Assembly (NCBI GenBank): GCA_963969595.1
Contig: OZ018411.1
Location: forward strand, 27,105,445 to 27,169,444
Reading direction: 5' to 3'
DNA: 64,000 nt
DNA from: Neckera pumila
Taxonomy: Eukaryota; Streptophyta; Bryopsida; Hypnales; Neckeraceae
Below, piece after piece: positions 24,301 through 37,638 of this stretch. Both the position numbers and the translations under genes were made by a program. Every line of letters begins with the position of its first letter. The first letter of the stretch is position 1. Under the pieces are notes generated by a model that saw nothing but the letters and a program-made list of their open reading frames with translations, was not told the origin of the DNA and searched no databases.

Positions 24301-25602
24301 TCTAACTTCATAATACATTACAACTAAGACAATACATATATTTTAAAAATGAACTAATTAATTAAACAAAAAAAAGTAGGAGTTCCACAACATTATGTTT
24401 CTCTTGGTAAAATCAATTCATGAATATTTATTGAAGAACAAGCTTTTGAAACGCCTAAAATTAAGAGCTCTTTAAATTCAATGGTAATAAATATATATAT
24501 GACAATAATTATGGGTAAGGAACCCAGAGAACGTCCGGGGGGAACGTTCGGGGAACTTTTGGGAACTTGGGAACTTCGTCTCTCTCCCTGAATAAAGCAT
24601 CGGAAACAGAGCTGGGACTCGGGAGTGTGGACCTTGGTGGTGTCTGTCTATGGCCGATGTCTGTCGAGACGCCATACCCTGATCATTTAAGTCCTCGTTC
24701 CGCAGCTTCAGTCTCCTTCGCCGAGACCGTGATTCTCTTTTCTCACACTTACCCCGCATCCTTGTTCTAGTTCCGACTTCGGTTGAGCTTTGCGATGAGT
24801 AATCTAGTGCGAGGGCGGTGAGGAAACTGGAAGCTAAGTACGTGCAAGCTCCTTTGGAAATTCGAGACGTATTGCAGCATCCGGCTCAGTTCACGGTGCG
24901 TCTAACTCATTCGGTTCAAGTCTCTATTTTTCGTTTTTCTCTACGTGGATTTATTAGGATTTCGGAGGGAAGGCGTTCTTAACGATGTGTAGACTCGGTT
25001 GTTTCTGGTCCTCCGATGGTTGTATTGTGTCCTCCGATGGTTCCACACGTAGTTCTCGTGATAGTGTACACGAAAGGAGCGGTAATGAATATCATATAAA
25101 TGATGTGGAGTGCTTTTTATAGGATTACTTTCTTGTAACTGTTATTAGATACTGCGGTCGGTAATGTAGGTCGCGGACATGTAATTTCCAGATAGAATTG
25201 CAAGTGATGTTAGACTGTTTTTTGTTGCTAGATTTTTAGAGGAATAGAAACGCAGTCTGTCTGTGCTCCTACAGGGCTTGGTTTGTGCTATGCTTCTCTG
25301 TAGGTATTCCGGACTTGCGGCTCTCTTCTGGTCAGTGTGGAACTCTAGGTCACGTTTGTTTATGTTTTATTGCGCTACTAGGTTATGACATTTGCGCGAT
25401 TGTCTGGGCTTATAGGTTACATTGTCTTTGTTATTTGACTTTTATTTCGTTTGATAAGCGCTTTATTCCTCTAACCTTGAGGTGCCTGATGTAAGGCTTA
25501 GTATCTTGAATGCTTGAATTTCCTGGTGCGTCTCTTTGCTAGAGGCTTTTATTCCAATTTCACTTGACCAAGTGTTGAATTTGGTGCAGGTACTTAGCTG
25601 CA
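24301..25602 (+). promoter_or_regulatory. Upstream region and probable 5' exon(s) of the WD40 gene
   Basis: Base composition changes sharply near 24530, from AT-rich to gene-like. At about 24811-24894 there is an open stretch (KLEAKYVQAPLEIRDVL) ending at a donor-like ACG|GTGCGT. The acceptor TTGGTGCAG lies just before the likely start codon at 25603. The stretch may be 5' UTR or an additional coding exon, but no upstream ATG in its frame was found. Confidence 0.45.
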
Positions 25603-28600
25603 ATGAACGGTGAAACATCATCTGCTTTGCATCTTGGTAGGAAGAAGAAGCGTAGAAGGGATCGTAACGGAGAACCTGGTCGTGGAAAGCCCGTGTCCAA
25701 GAAATGGAAGCCTGTGTGGTTGTGGCTGCAATCATTGAATCGAACAGAAATTGTGCAAGCATCGGAGGTTATTGCGTGGCTCGACAGTAATCCAGAGTAT
25801 GCTGCAGAGATTCGCCAGCATCATACCAACGGGGTTTTTGTTGCCTATGCCCAAAAGTGCCATCAGAGATTGATATTCGGTCAGTACCACAACAAAGTGG
25901 AGACTAAGAAGGTATTTCTTAAATCTGAAGTTTTCTTCATTATTTCTAGTCTGTTACGACGCAGATGACGTGTTTCGTTTGCTACCTCCCTGAATTTTCA
26001 CGCTCTTTGATGGTTGCAAGTTCATTCAGAATTGTTCACAGTTTCTTGAAGGCTTTCCTCACTCTAGTTCAGCTGTTTGTTTCGTGTTTGTTGCTTTTAA
26101 GAAATCGATCCTTTTTAAATCTTGTTGCATAGGTTGGACCTGAAGGCATCACTCGTATAAGTAATTATTAAAATTTCATTTTTTCAGAATCGAGTTTCCC
26201 GGCCCATGCGACCTCCCCGTCTTATTCATGACGCAGAACACTCAAATGGACAACTTGCCATCATCGAAAGTTCACAAAACGGACATCAAGATCTTCACCA
26301 GCAACCATGGAACCAGCAATTGGCCGCGTCAACAAGTACCAAGTTTGAACATGGAGAAGGTGAGACATTCCAGCAACTCGATCTTCACAGGAGGCTTTGT
26401 CCTACGATAAGGTCTCAGATAATCTCGTCCGGGGAATTTTGCTTCACTTTTTTGGTCAAGTTAAAATTTTATTTATGCAATTCCGATTTATGAGTTGAAG
26501 AGATACTCTTCCACCATGAAATTCTAAAATTCCTGCGTATGATGAGTCAGTAGTGTGGAGAGAACGTTGTGAGGAGGAATTCGAGTGTTAATCTGGAAAT
26601 AATTCTATATTCTCCTCAATGTTTCTGTGGCACAGATGAGGGGAGTGTCCTTGATCCAGAAACGTGGAGGGATCATTGGCGAAAGGTTCTGGACGTCAAG
26701 AAGACGGACTCTGAGGTAGATCACGACGTCCGTAATCTCAAACGATATACTTTAATAAAATACTACCTCTTTTCCAATAGTTGTCACCCCATAATGTTTA
26801 CTACTGGAGTGAGCTAAGGCATGGCCTGCAGTTCTATTTTCAGTGGAACGTGAGCACCTCTCGTGTGATGAACTGATTAGTCATTTCCGGGCTCTTTCAC
26901 CTACTGATTGTGTTGTGGATGTATCTTTTGCATTAACCAGATAGAGATCGATGCGGTGAACCATGAGCAACGGCAAAGTGGTAGCCCGTACCCTACGAGA
27001 AATAAACGGCAACGTGAATTCTACACTCCAGGCAAGAAGCTCATCCTTACTATTGGGTATGCAGTGGGAGTGGGGGTGGGGGTTGACTGCTAGTGGTTAT
27101 TCTCTCTCTTCCTTCGTGAATTTGAGTGCATTACATTGATGTGGCCTTCGATCATTCAGATTAATTACATCGAGAAAGATCTTCGAATAATTGGTTAAGA
27201 CTATTAAAAATGTTTGAAGATAGACACACTCAGTGCTTGCTGACTTTGTTCATATGTTCTTTAGATCCTGAACCCTCTCCTGTGGTGTTGTTGGTGTTTT
27301 TGGTACTCAGATGATCCAGATAAGCGTGTTCAAACTCATGAAAGAGAGAGAGACTCAAATCCGGAGCCATTGGATAAAATGGATTCTCTCACCAAATTTG
27401 AATTGTAGGTTTTCAGAACTGTACTGAAAGTTCGACATGTGAGTAAATACATAGTTTTGGTAGCCCTCCAAGGCATTAATTGCATCTTGGGTCCTTACCA
27501 CATCCTTCTTGATGTGATTTTCTTTCATATATCTTCAGAACGTTGGTGAGAAGCTCTATGTATGAAGTAATGTGTTCGTTGAACCTGCGAATATCTGTCC
27601 CTGGCATCTATTTCTGTACTCATGCATGTATATGCTCAGTGTAAGTTGTGATGTATAAATCTGGGAAATCGGTCTAGATGGATACGTTCTGTAATATTTA
27701 ATCATTTTCTGGAGTAAGAAAATACCACAACATGAAGCGACAAAATATGCATCTCAGGCATAAACTGTGTCAAACATGTGGACTTGGCTTGCCGAGCATA
27801 AGGGTTTGCACTTTTTCTATTCTGCAAAATTGGAAATATCCGGAGTTCAATTGATTGAGCAATTCATTGTGCATGTTTTCTTTTTTCTTTTCTTTTTTCT
27901 CATCTCAATTACTCTTGTTTGCATGCTAAATTGCTATCATCCTCATGAGTGGCGAATCAGCTGAGTATTTGCAATTTATGCTCAGGCTTCTCTACACCTT
28001 TTGGATTTCTGGATGGTGCTCCACCATGTTCCAGAATTCCAGTTTGGTCGTGTCCTCATCAAGGACAGACCAGGAGACATGCTTTTCTGATCTTTCAGAC
28101 TATGGATTGTGTTGTAATAAGAATTCTGTAAGTGGGTTATGTTCTGGTACAGGATATTGAGTCTAGAGATGCGGTTGAAAGAAATAATTTCCAATTCCAG
28201 GAAGCAGCCTATCCTATTCAATGGCCTCAGTAAAGCAGATCCTGGAGCCAGGTCTGGCAGGAAGAGCCGGGTAGGGTCAGACACAGCAAAAGCGTGGGCT
28301 TATTGTGAGGCACCAACAGGTACTACTGTAAATTATGATTGACCACGTACCTCCAGATCGACCACAGATTTAGCTGTAGCGAATTCAAGTAGCTTCAGTG
28401 TAATTCTTTGTTTTTGAGAATCGCCTCTTTCTAAAGTTTGATTTGATGAAGGCCTCGTTGCAGGGAAAAAAAATGCTACACCCAGTGTGGTCGATTTTTT
28501 GATAGAACGCGAGCAGGGTGCAAATTCTGGGTCAGGTGCATACCGACCGAAGGAAATTGGAAGGCGTGGAAAGAGTTGGAAGACTGCGCTTAATGGTAAG

Positions 28601-31600
28601 AATGTTACCAACTCTAATGCAGTGCTCCTTTTTTATCGGAAAAATGTTGTCATATTTCGACAATTTGTTTTGCTCTAGTTAGAACCCCTTAGGAAATTTA
28701 AGGAGGAAAATGGTTTAGCCAGATTTCACTGAATTTTTTTTGTAAATAACTAGAAACTGTACTGTAGCTACCAAAGTAACGAAATATTATGCAAATTTGC
28801 CAGAATTTATAACTTCAACCAAATCCTCGGATCCACCTCAGGGAAAAACGAAAAAATGGAAAATGAAAAATGAACGATGAAAACTGAAAACACTGTCTAA
28901 TGGCTGTCGTCTTAATGCGCTATTTCAAATGGATGTTGCAGTTGACGACCATCGTGAGCAGGTGGGTCATGTATATCTTTCAGCATCCCTTCTAAGAGGG
29001 TTTCAAATAGTGTGCTCAAGAAATTATTTATCATGGGTAGTTCATATCATTTGTTTGATTTCCTTATTGTGTCCTTGAAGTATGAAGAACTCATTTTCTC
29101 TAGAGCTACTTCAAGTGTAACTAATCCCGTGGATGTTTTGTAGGTTGGGACTCCCTTGACAAACAATATTTGGGACCAACAAACTGGTTACAGAAGCGAG
29201 CGTATTCAACTTGGAAAACTACTTGGTGTGCTTACACCTCCAGTAGTGCCGTAGCTCATCCTTTGGGTGGTACTCGAATGGATGTGAGTTAATATCTCTC
29301 CTGATTGCATGAGATTGTGTTGCAATTGGAATTAATGTTTATTTATTAATGTTTTCAACTTTCAGTCAATGCGTCTTGTATGGTTTCTGCTCGAATCCTC
29401 CGGTAGGCTTGTTAAATTAAGTCTCGATCCTAACCTTGCCGACACGATATTTACATATTCTATCCGCGAAGCCTCTTTCTCAGGGTTTACTGAGGCCCAG
29501 CATCGTTACCTGGTTTTTGCAGCATCTCACAGTAGTTTCGTTTTTGGATTGATTTTACTGTGATTTTCAGCAAGGTGTCCAAAAAGTTCTTGATGTAAGA
29601 TTTCATCCTGGTGGGGATCCGCTGTTGGTTGTCAGTTGCAATGAGGTATGTCCATACTTCGTCTTCAAGGGTTTCATCCTTAGGTTGTAAGCGGTCGCCT
29701 TTGATACTATTTTGTTCTGCACTGATAATATTTGATTGCTTCGATTTATTTATATTGCGTTTTACTTTTGTGCTATTACGTAGTACTAATAATGAGAACT
29801 GTTGAATATGCAGCCACCGAATGAATTGTTGCTATATGATCTTGAGAATGGGCGTGGAAAACCGCTGACTGGTCTTAATACCCAGGTCTTTTGGCTGAAA
29901 ACACCTTCCTCGCTCTACAGTTGTCTTTGAGCTCAATTTAAAATGAAACCACTGAAAAAGGAAGCATGACACTTAAGTATGAAGAAGAACCTTGCGCAGA
30001 TATTTATTGTCCTTCTTGCTCGTCAGTCTCGTTTGCTTTGCAATTTGTCTGCGTTTTATATCTCTTCACGCTTTAATGTCACCGTCACTGGTATTCACTA
30101 TGAACGTTTTAAAAATTCTTTCAGATCCAGGCAGTTGAGTTTGCTTCAAATGGAGCTAGCGTGGTGTCGTGTGCCAGCAACATTGTTAAGGTACATCACA
30201 GCGCTAAAAATTTCTCATGTTTTAATCGTAGTAACCCTACATTTTCTAAACTTACTGCATGAGCTTTAGTAATGAATATAAACCATGCTGGTGCAACTAA
30301 ATTGCTGCTCCTCCCTCTATTGCAGGTTTATGATGCAGCATCAGGTGCATGCTTACATACGTTGGGGTCTCGATCAGAACATGAGACTTCCGGCCACGTC
30401 AAGAAAATTCATGCCTTAAGCGTCAACCAGTTTCAATCATGTATGATTTTATTTCTTCAATGTGATACATTTTTGCACCATGTAATAGATAAGTTTTGGT
30501 TGGGCATTATTCGTCTCTAGGATACATCCCTGTTGACTCATCTCTGTTTGCGCTGATATTTTTGGTGGTTGTCACCTATCCAATTTTTAGTTGTGGGTCT
30601 GACTGTAGTTAACAATTCCTAACTGACTAAGGAGGTTGTCACGCTAGGTCTTGTTGCAACCACCGGTGGAGAAGGTGATTATAAAATTTTGCTTTGGAAT
30701 GTACGAAATGGAGAAATGTCATCTGATCTCAATGCTTGTTACAGGTTGGTCCCGACTGTAGTCCCCTTTGATTTCAATTGAATACCGATACTGGCATTCT
30801 TATCATATGTCGAAGCTTGAACTGCTCTAGACAACATACACAGAGTGTGTCTTTTCATATCGTTTGCGATGTAATCTATAAAAGAAATCTGGATAAAGCC
30901 TTCTCTTTATTATAAGATTTTCTTTACACGTTATGCTGTCGTGACAGGCAGCAAGAATCAAACCTCCTCTCGATGGACGCATTGAAGTTTAGCAGTGACA
31001 GGCTTCTGATCTGTGGAAGTGACTCTCCTGGTGGCAAACCGGCGATCGTGCAGATGTGGGACATAGATGCCCGTATCAATGTTTCTACTTTCCCTGCTCA
31101 TGATTCAGTGAGTATGACATTGATGGTCTTAAAGCTTTTAAAAGGCAATGTAAACATTCGGTAGTGAGCGTGCCTCAGCATGTTTTTTGGTGTTGGCATG
31201 CTATTCGCGTATGCTATGCTAGATGCAGAGTTGAGGTGACAGATTTAAAAAAAAGAAGTCCACTGGATGATTTTTTGGATTTGACTGCTGATGACGTGGA
31301 ATGCTTTTGCAGTATATCACGTGCTTGGATGTCAGTAGTTCTGGATCTACCATAATTACAGGTAAGTCTGAATGTCCATTAATTTCCTCATTGACAATCT
31401 TGATGTATAGTGGTTATTTAATCTTGTCGGTGGGGTCACGCAGAAATCGTAATAACAGTTTAGGATGTAAATGTATCAGCTACAGCTGGAGTCAAGCGTG
31501 TGCATTATCTAGCTTTTCATATGGGTTTACTTGTCTTACTGCGAATCGTCAGGGTTTTGAGGTCCCTTGAAAGCGATCTTATGACTTCGGAATCTCAGAT

Positions 31601-33373
31601 TTATGAAAATATCCATGAATCTAGTATTATATGGAATTTGATTTACAGGTTCTGGAGATGGGAGCGTTGGTTTATTTGACATCAGGACTAGTGGTGCAAT
31701 TTCTCGACTGTCTTTAAGCTCAACTTGGGAGGTAAGCCCTTTTGTTTATTGTTTGCAATCTTCTTCACAATTATTATACAGAGCGTTTTTCTATCAGAGC
31801 TCGCTACATAGGGACTCGTAGTCGGTGCTGGCCTGGCTGCGCTCATCTTTCAGAGTTTCAATTTGGATGATTATCGCCTGAAGTCATCTGGGTTGGAATT
31901 GTGTTATTTGGCAGGTTACTTCAGTTTCGTTCAGTGCTTGTGACACCTATTTTCAAGCCTCCTGCACTGGCAATTGCACCTTCGTTTGGGATACGAGGAT
32001 GATGCCCTTGGAGACCGGACCAAAATGTGTGGAACGCCCTCCAGCAGTGGCTAAGGGCAGGGCCTCCAAAGCTCTTCACCAGCTTAGCCATGGGAATCCC
32101 ATGCCGACTTCAGAAAATTCCTTTCAAGTGCCTGGGTATTTTTAACGACTCGATCATGCCTGTTTATTACCATGCACTACATGTTTATTATCATGAAAAT
32201 ATTTCCTGATTAGCTTTTAGATAATATTTATGGGTTTTGACATGCTTATGTCCTCGCCTATCTGTTTGAACGATCCGTTTCGCTCTTTTTAATGGTTGTA
32301 GTATGCAACACAAAATACAGCTGACATGCCGTTCTTATGAGTCTGGAATGTGCTCTGCACTTTCCCTGTGATTAGAGAACACCAATATTTACGAGAGCAT
32401 AACCTGCCGAGGGCTAAGTATTCCTGCGTCTTGTTTGATTTAATTTTCCGAAGTCTAATGCTTAATGAGGTGTGTTTTCTCAAATGGTTAGGGTTGTTGA
32501 CGTTGGAGATCAAGGTGTGAATGATGCTAAATGGTTTCAAGGTGAAGCCGTTCTGGTTACAGCAAGTGGTTCTGGAAGGTGGGCATGAATATCTGCTCTT
32601 GTTTTAATGAGTAAGAAATAATAACGCAAATTCCAGTTTCGATACTGCCTAGAGAGTTAATTAGCGTTGTTTTCTTTTCTATAATTAATTCTCTGTTTGC
32701 AGTTTGTGCAGTCAGTTCTTCGCCCTACCGACTTGTCCATGTTTTTAGTTAGTCTCCCGATGTGTAGATTAGCTTACGATGGATGACTGGTTGAATCATT
32801 TTCTCTTTATTTTGCATCGATTTTTACATCGTACAGTTCTCCATGTTACTACTTCTGACGCCATATGCGTAATTGCAGCGTAACAATGTGGGATCCCACC
32901 TTAGGGCAGCCATGCGTGCAGCATTTTAAGAGTCATGCGCGTTGTGTAAATACGGTGCGTACTTGGTCTCAGCTTCTGGTGGAATTGATTTTACAAGGTG
33001 CCAATGCAAGCAAGAGCCGGTGTTCTGCAATGAGCAATATGTTACCTAGTATCGAAATGCGGATGTTGTTGTACTGAATGTTTTGCTGATTGTTGATTGA
33101 ATGCAGATCGCTGTATCACCTAAGGATCAATTTATTTGCACAGGTGGTGATGATCAGAAAGTGGTGAGTTTGATACATGCCCAACGCAGACTTACATGAT
33201 TTCTATGCTGCTGTTCCTAATCTCAGATTGTCTTTGATTAGATTATTCCTTTGGTAATACACTGAATGACTTGAATTGCATACTTTATGCAGGTTCTGTA
33301 CCAGAATGTTCGCGAACAGGCGATATGTCCAAAGTGGAGATTAACTTACCCATCGAATGAAGATTCCCATTAA
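25603..33373 (+). CDS. WD40-repeat protein, about 911 aa, many exons
   Basis: WD40 proteins form beta-propellers that scaffold complexes; the partner here is unknown. Exons with frame-consistent GT-AG joins: 25603-25911, 26188-26359, 26636-26731, 26844-about 26909, 27311-27404, 27539-27566, 27961-28127, 28153-28319, 28464-28595, 28942-28961, 29144-29242, 29366-29512, 29571-29645, 29814-29885, 30125-30190, 30326-30440, 30648-30744, 30948-31107, 31313-31361, 31649-31731, 31915-32135, 32492-32578, 32879-32954, 33107-33163, 33293-33373. The N-terminal third has no WD repeats: a basic stretch (KKKRRR) followed by a helical-looking block with KKWKPVWLWLQSLNR. Propeller blades begin near exon 13 (VLDVRFHPGG) and show YKILLWNV, VQMWDI, VGLFDI, FVWDTRM and VTMWDP. 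The join at 26909/27311 is the weakest, and exons 11-12 could shift slightly. The family was not identified further. Confidence 0.83.
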
Positions 33374-35128
33374 GCTACACATGGCAGTTTTAGTCGGTAA
33401 ACTTACACTTCGTCCAACTCAAGTGCCTTCCTTTGACTGACACTGCTGTGACGTTTTTAGTGGTAGCAATTACTTTTATGAAGGCGTAACAGGACAACCT
33501 GTTACAAGTGAGAAGGATATGTTCAGGAAAACGTTCAGATTCGCCAGTATTCGTTGCTAAAGGATTTCGATTTATGTGGCTGTTCATGGGTGTGCTTCTG
33601 TGAACCGAGCTGGAAGACGATTTGTATGATCACTAAAATGTTCTAAACTTTCGTGTGATTATCTTTAAAGCTGTGTCGGGAGACAATAACATCCAATTTC
33701 AGTGTCAGTTCCCTGCTAAACCCTAGTACTTTCGACCTGCATGTTTTCAAACCCGGCAATACCACATTCCGAAGGTTGCGAGCTCACGTCGCGGCGTTCG
33801 AACCTCCCGAGTGAACTTTTATTAATGTTTTGCGATGGTTGCGTGAAGCTGTTGACTCAAGTTTCACGTCGTATTGTTACGCCTGTTCCGTGTTCGAGTA
33901 TCGGAAGCACAATCTTTCCTTTCAGTTGAGCTTTTATTCGATGCCTGGCAATCGGAACGAGCACTCAGTCAAGTAATAACGCTCTCTGGGAAAGAGACTG
34001 ATGCGTGAAAACCAGGCGGGGGCAATGGTCATGGGACCCTACTGATCGGAAAAGCCAGGCTAGCCGCAGCAAGGGGAACCTATGGGAGCTGTTGCGCCGG
34101 ATACTCTTGTAAGGTTCCGTAGCAAAGTGACGAGGCGGGTCACCACGTGGCGTCAGGACCGCCATCGACTCGATGCTTCCATTCTCGTCGCCATCATTCT
34201 CCAGCTACCAAACTGAAGAGTCTCAACCACTCCAAACTAGACCGAGCTTCTGCAGCTCAATTCGATTTCGAACTTACATGCTTTCCTCTCATCTCTCCTG
34301 CACCGATGTTGGAACTGCAGTAGTGCAATCCCCACTAGCTTCGTCTCCTGACCGTGTGGACTCAGAGCGTCCATAAATTCGTATATTGTCGGAGTACCAT
34401 GTGGAATCTATGATCGAAGCCGCTATATGATGTAGAGCTTCTCCTTTCTGGTCAACTTGCACTGAGTGGAGCTACGTCGGTTGCAAGTGGGATCTCGGTA
34501 ACAAATGAAACTGGGATGCCGACTCTGGCGATGGCGATCCCGCATTAGTGGACTTGGTTAGAGCCCCTGACCAACAATTTCCTGGAATGTGGCAGCTGAT
34601 CCCTCGATGGTGCTGGGCGGAGCACGGACATTCAGTGAATGCTCGATCAGATTTTTAGGAACCGCCGGATGTGAGTGCCATGGATCAGATTCAGTGTAAG
34701 TTAAGTAGTAGCTGAGAATTGTGAAGTGGAGTGGGGACACACTTTCCTCTTCCTGTGATGTGATTTGATTGCTGCTGCTAGGGCGGTTGCGTGAAAAGGG
34801 AATAATTTCGCTTTCAGCTGGGCCTGTTGTGTGAACTAAACGCTAAAAGAATCTTTACTCTGCCGCTTTGAGCCCAGAAGCGGTGATGGCCTGGAGATTC
34901 ACTGTAGCAATCACTGTTGGGAGCACTTGGGAGTGCTTTGCCGGGGTGATGGGTTGAAGCAAATGTTACAGTGACCGTGAAAGGTCACCGCTCGTAGCAC
35001 ACTGCTGAGGACATGCCGGAAAGGATCCTGCGTTTGAAGATTTCTCAGGGCTATCTCTTTGTTTCCTGATTTTCCCGTTTTTTTTCACTGATCCTTTTCT
35101 GGAGAGGGCTTAATTAGTAGTTGTAGCC
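33374..35128 (+). promoter_or_regulatory. Intergenic region and upstream region of the dioxygenase gene
   Basis: It holds the WD40 3' flank and then about 1.5 kb of GC-balanced DNA without a convincing gene. Short frames on both strands (for example 33965-34165 minus, 34173-34376 plus) look like chance. Near 34962-34990 there is a small hairpin-like pair, ACAGTGACC and GGTCACCG. No clear TATA box lies close to the start codon. Confidence 0.45.
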
Positions 35129-36247
35129 ATGGCGGATCATCCGTTTTCGCTCATCCGCGCGGCGTCCATCACCCCCGCGGCGCACAGCTCCTTGCAATCC
35201 CTGCTAAGTCAAGGCTCTCAAGACTTAGCCGATTTCGTCTGGCCCGAGGAGGACCGTCCCACCATTCCCCATAACGACTACCGTCGAGATCGGGAGCTTC
35301 CCGTCATCGACCTCTCCTGCCTCCACGACGGAAACCCCGAGACGAGGCTCAAAGTGGCCGCTCGGATCGCCACCGCGTGCACGGATTGGGGTTTTTTCCA
35401 GCTCGTCAACCACGGCATTCCCATCTCCGACTTGGACGCCGTCCAGGAGCAATCTCGACGCTTCTTCGAGCAGCCTCTGGAGCTTAAGCAGCGAGCTCAG
35501 ACTCTGGAGACTGCGAACGCCAGCAATATCTTCGGGTATGGGTTGAACACCACGGGGTTCAAGTACGCGGGCCGCCCTTGGATCGAGCGCTTCCAATGCA
35601 GCTGGTCACCGCAGTCCAATCTCCGGGAGCAAGCGCAGCGGCTACTTGAGGGTCAAGCCTTTCACGACTTCAATTCCGCAGTGGAAGCTTTTTGCACGGG
35701 CGCCGAAAGCTTAGCCAAGGTGACTCTGGAGCTTTGTGCACTCGGGTTGGGCTTGCATCCCGAGACATTCGCCCAGTTCATGAATCCCTGCCAGTCTATG
35801 GCGCGCTTGAATTACTATCCGGCGTGTCCCACCCCTGATCGCACTCTTGGTTTGGGCGCCCACACGGACCCTCACACGCTGACGCTTCTCCATCAATGCC
35901 AAGTGGGCGGATTGCAGGTGTGCAAGGACGGGAAGTGGATTACTGTTAAGCCTCGACGTGGGGCGTTTGTGGTGAATGTGGGGGACAATCTGCAGGCGTG
36001 GACGAATGGAAGGTTCAAGAGCGTGGAGCACAGGGCAGTGCTAAATGAAAAGGTGCCCCGTCTGTCACTGGTGTTCTTCTATGCGCCTCCGCTTGAGACC
36101 CTAATCTCCGCTCCACAGCAGCTGGTGGAATCAGACCACAAACGGAGGTACAAAAGCTTCACGTGGGGAGAGTATCTGGAGTTTTTGAAGAAACAGAACT
36201 TCGAGAAAGGGAAAAACGAAACGTGGCTGCAAGGGTTTGCACTCTAA
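35129..36247 (+). CDS. 2-oxoglutarate/Fe(II)-dependent dioxygenase, gibberellin 20-oxidase-like (DOXC)
   Basis: It probably oxidises a small-molecule substrate in the cytosol using 2-oxoglutarate, O2 and Fe(II). The 372-aa frame is a single exon. The N-terminal DIOX_N part has LPVIDL at 57-62 and DWGFFQLVNHGI soon after. The catalytic domain has NYYPACP at 228-234, the iron ligands H245, D247 (AHTDP) and H301 (SVEHRAV), and R311-x-S313 for 2-oxoglutarate. NYYPxCP and LTLLHQCQVGGLQV are typical of GA20-oxidase-like members, though related DOXC enzymes share them, so the substrate is unproven. The start lies in a good context (GCCATGGCG). Canonical GA20-oxidase genes usually carry introns, so the uninterrupted frame is notable. 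Length and active site are intact. The WD40 gene lies 1.75 kb upstream on the same strand with no sign of co-regulation. Confidence 0.9.
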   Translation: MADHPFSLIRAASITPAAHSSLQSLLSQGSQDLADFVWPEEDRPTIPHNDYRRDRELPVIDLSCLHDGNPETRLKVAARIATACTDWGFFQLVNHGIPISDLDAVQEQSRRFFEQPLELKQRAQTLETANASNIFGYGLNTTGFKYAGRPWIERFQCSWSPQSNLREQAQRLLEGQAFHDFNSAVEAFCTGAESLAKVTLELCALGLGLHPETFAQFMNPCQSMARLNYYPACPTPDRTLGLGAHTDPHTLTLLHQCQVGGLQVCKDGKWITVKPRRGAFVVNVGDNLQAWTNGRFKSVEHRAVLNEKVPRLSLVFFYAPPLETLISAPQQLVESDHKRRYKSFTWGEYLEFLKKQNFEKGKNETWLQGFAL

Positions 36248-37638
36248 GCACGCGAAGGTCGATTGTCTGTGAATTTTTTTCTTGAGGATGAGGCTGAGGA
36301 GGTTCATTCGATTCCGTTCTTGAAACGAGCTTCTGACCAGTTTGCGAATTCGACGAAAGAATTGGGGTATCCAAGAACGTGATATCTCGTTCTTTGGCAG
36401 AGATCCAACTGCATCTGGAGTTCAGCAAGGATGGCGCTGGTACTCGGCCATATACATTAGGAAAACGTAGTTATTGCCAACCATAGTGCAGCTACAGTGG
36501 GAAAGGTGGGCGGACAACACTGCTCTAGAAATTTTTATGTCCATGGTAGCGATGGAATTGAGTAGGAGCATGGAGGACATGGAACAGCCAGCACGCGACG
36601 CCTTCTTTAAGACCTTATTATTCCGCAACTCGGGATCAAATGTCTTTGTTTTCATTTCTTGACAAGCTGTTCCAACAATAATCTTGATCCTGCGCCACTG
36701 AGCACTCTGTTTCAAGGACTTCAGATGTGCCAAGGATGGAGAGAAGTAGGCGTACACTCAAAGAAAGTGTACTGGAATCAATCAAAGCCTTTTCGTTGTG
36801 CAAATTCCTTCGGTTATTTCGTCAGTGTCGCAACAATAATAGAAATTTTCTGATATCACATTCTTTTACTTCAATCCTAGTGAGTGCAGTTTTGATATCC
36901 CTCCTGCCCGAATTCTTATTGCAATTCTCATTGCAGAAGATTTGCAGTATTGCGGATTTCAGGTGAGCATATTGGATTCATGGTTGAATTTTTTCGGAAC
37001 ACAAATGATTCATAGCTCTTGAAGATACTTGGAACATAAAATGACAGCTCTTCTGCTTTCCTCTTTTTTGAACCGTGATTATTTGGAGGTTGTCTACTGC
37101 AATGATATTTGCCTTTGGTTTCAAGGAAGCATAAAGTGATGTGATGTTTTCTTTTGATTTAGTTCTTGACGGATTTTTATTTATTTATTCTAGGGTGGCC
37201 AACTAGGCCAACCAGCAAGTGTGTCCAACCTTTTTTTCCAGAAGAAATCCATCAAGGGTATGTATGCCCTTCCAGCTTTGCTCAACAGGCCGGGCTCCCA
37301 AGTTCACTCTCATATATTTCTATGAGCGCTAGATTAGTCAGGGAGCTACCAAGGAAATGCCAGTTTTCGATAATATGTGAGTCTGTGTTTGCAAAATTGA
37401 GATTATTCAAATAGATGCATAAGAAAGATACCCGACAATTTATTTACGAACATCCTGAAACGTCATTTGTACATAAACTTTTATATTAAAGTAGGACTAC
37501 TTACCATTTGAAACCAGTAATCTTCTTTGGAGTAAGAAAAAATTTGGAAAATTATGGAACCCTTTGAAACTCTATTTCTGCACATGGATAAATTTCCCCA
37601 TTGAGGAAACCCGCCTTGCAGGTACGTGTAACTGCTTA
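36248..37638 (+). other. 3' flank of the dioxygenase gene and intergenic DNA
   Basis: No second gene is supported. Frames on both strands at 36420-36760 and 37166-37414 lack recognisable motifs. The first part is gene-like in base composition and probably holds the 3' UTR. Confidence 0.45.

Noticed and set aside
26921..26940. An apparent 20-nt intron (GT...AG) between two WD40-gene exons
   Set aside because: It would be far below plant intron size. Ending the exon near 26909 and joining to 27311 keeps the frame with a normal intron of about 400 nt, so the open stretch after 26940 is probably intronic.
27405..27416. An apparent 12-nt intron that removes a TAG codon in the WD40 gene
   Set aside because: Using the same donor with the acceptor at 27538 gives a normal 134-nt intron and a sensible FEL-TLVRSSMYE junction.
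29226..29254. A possible 29-nt intron in the WD40 gene
   Set aside because: A normal intron from about 29243 to 29365 keeps the frame without it.
36422..36757. A 111-codon minus-strand frame as a gene
   Set aside because: It overlaps an equally open plus-strand frame in the 3' flank of the dioxygenase gene and shows no recognisable motif.
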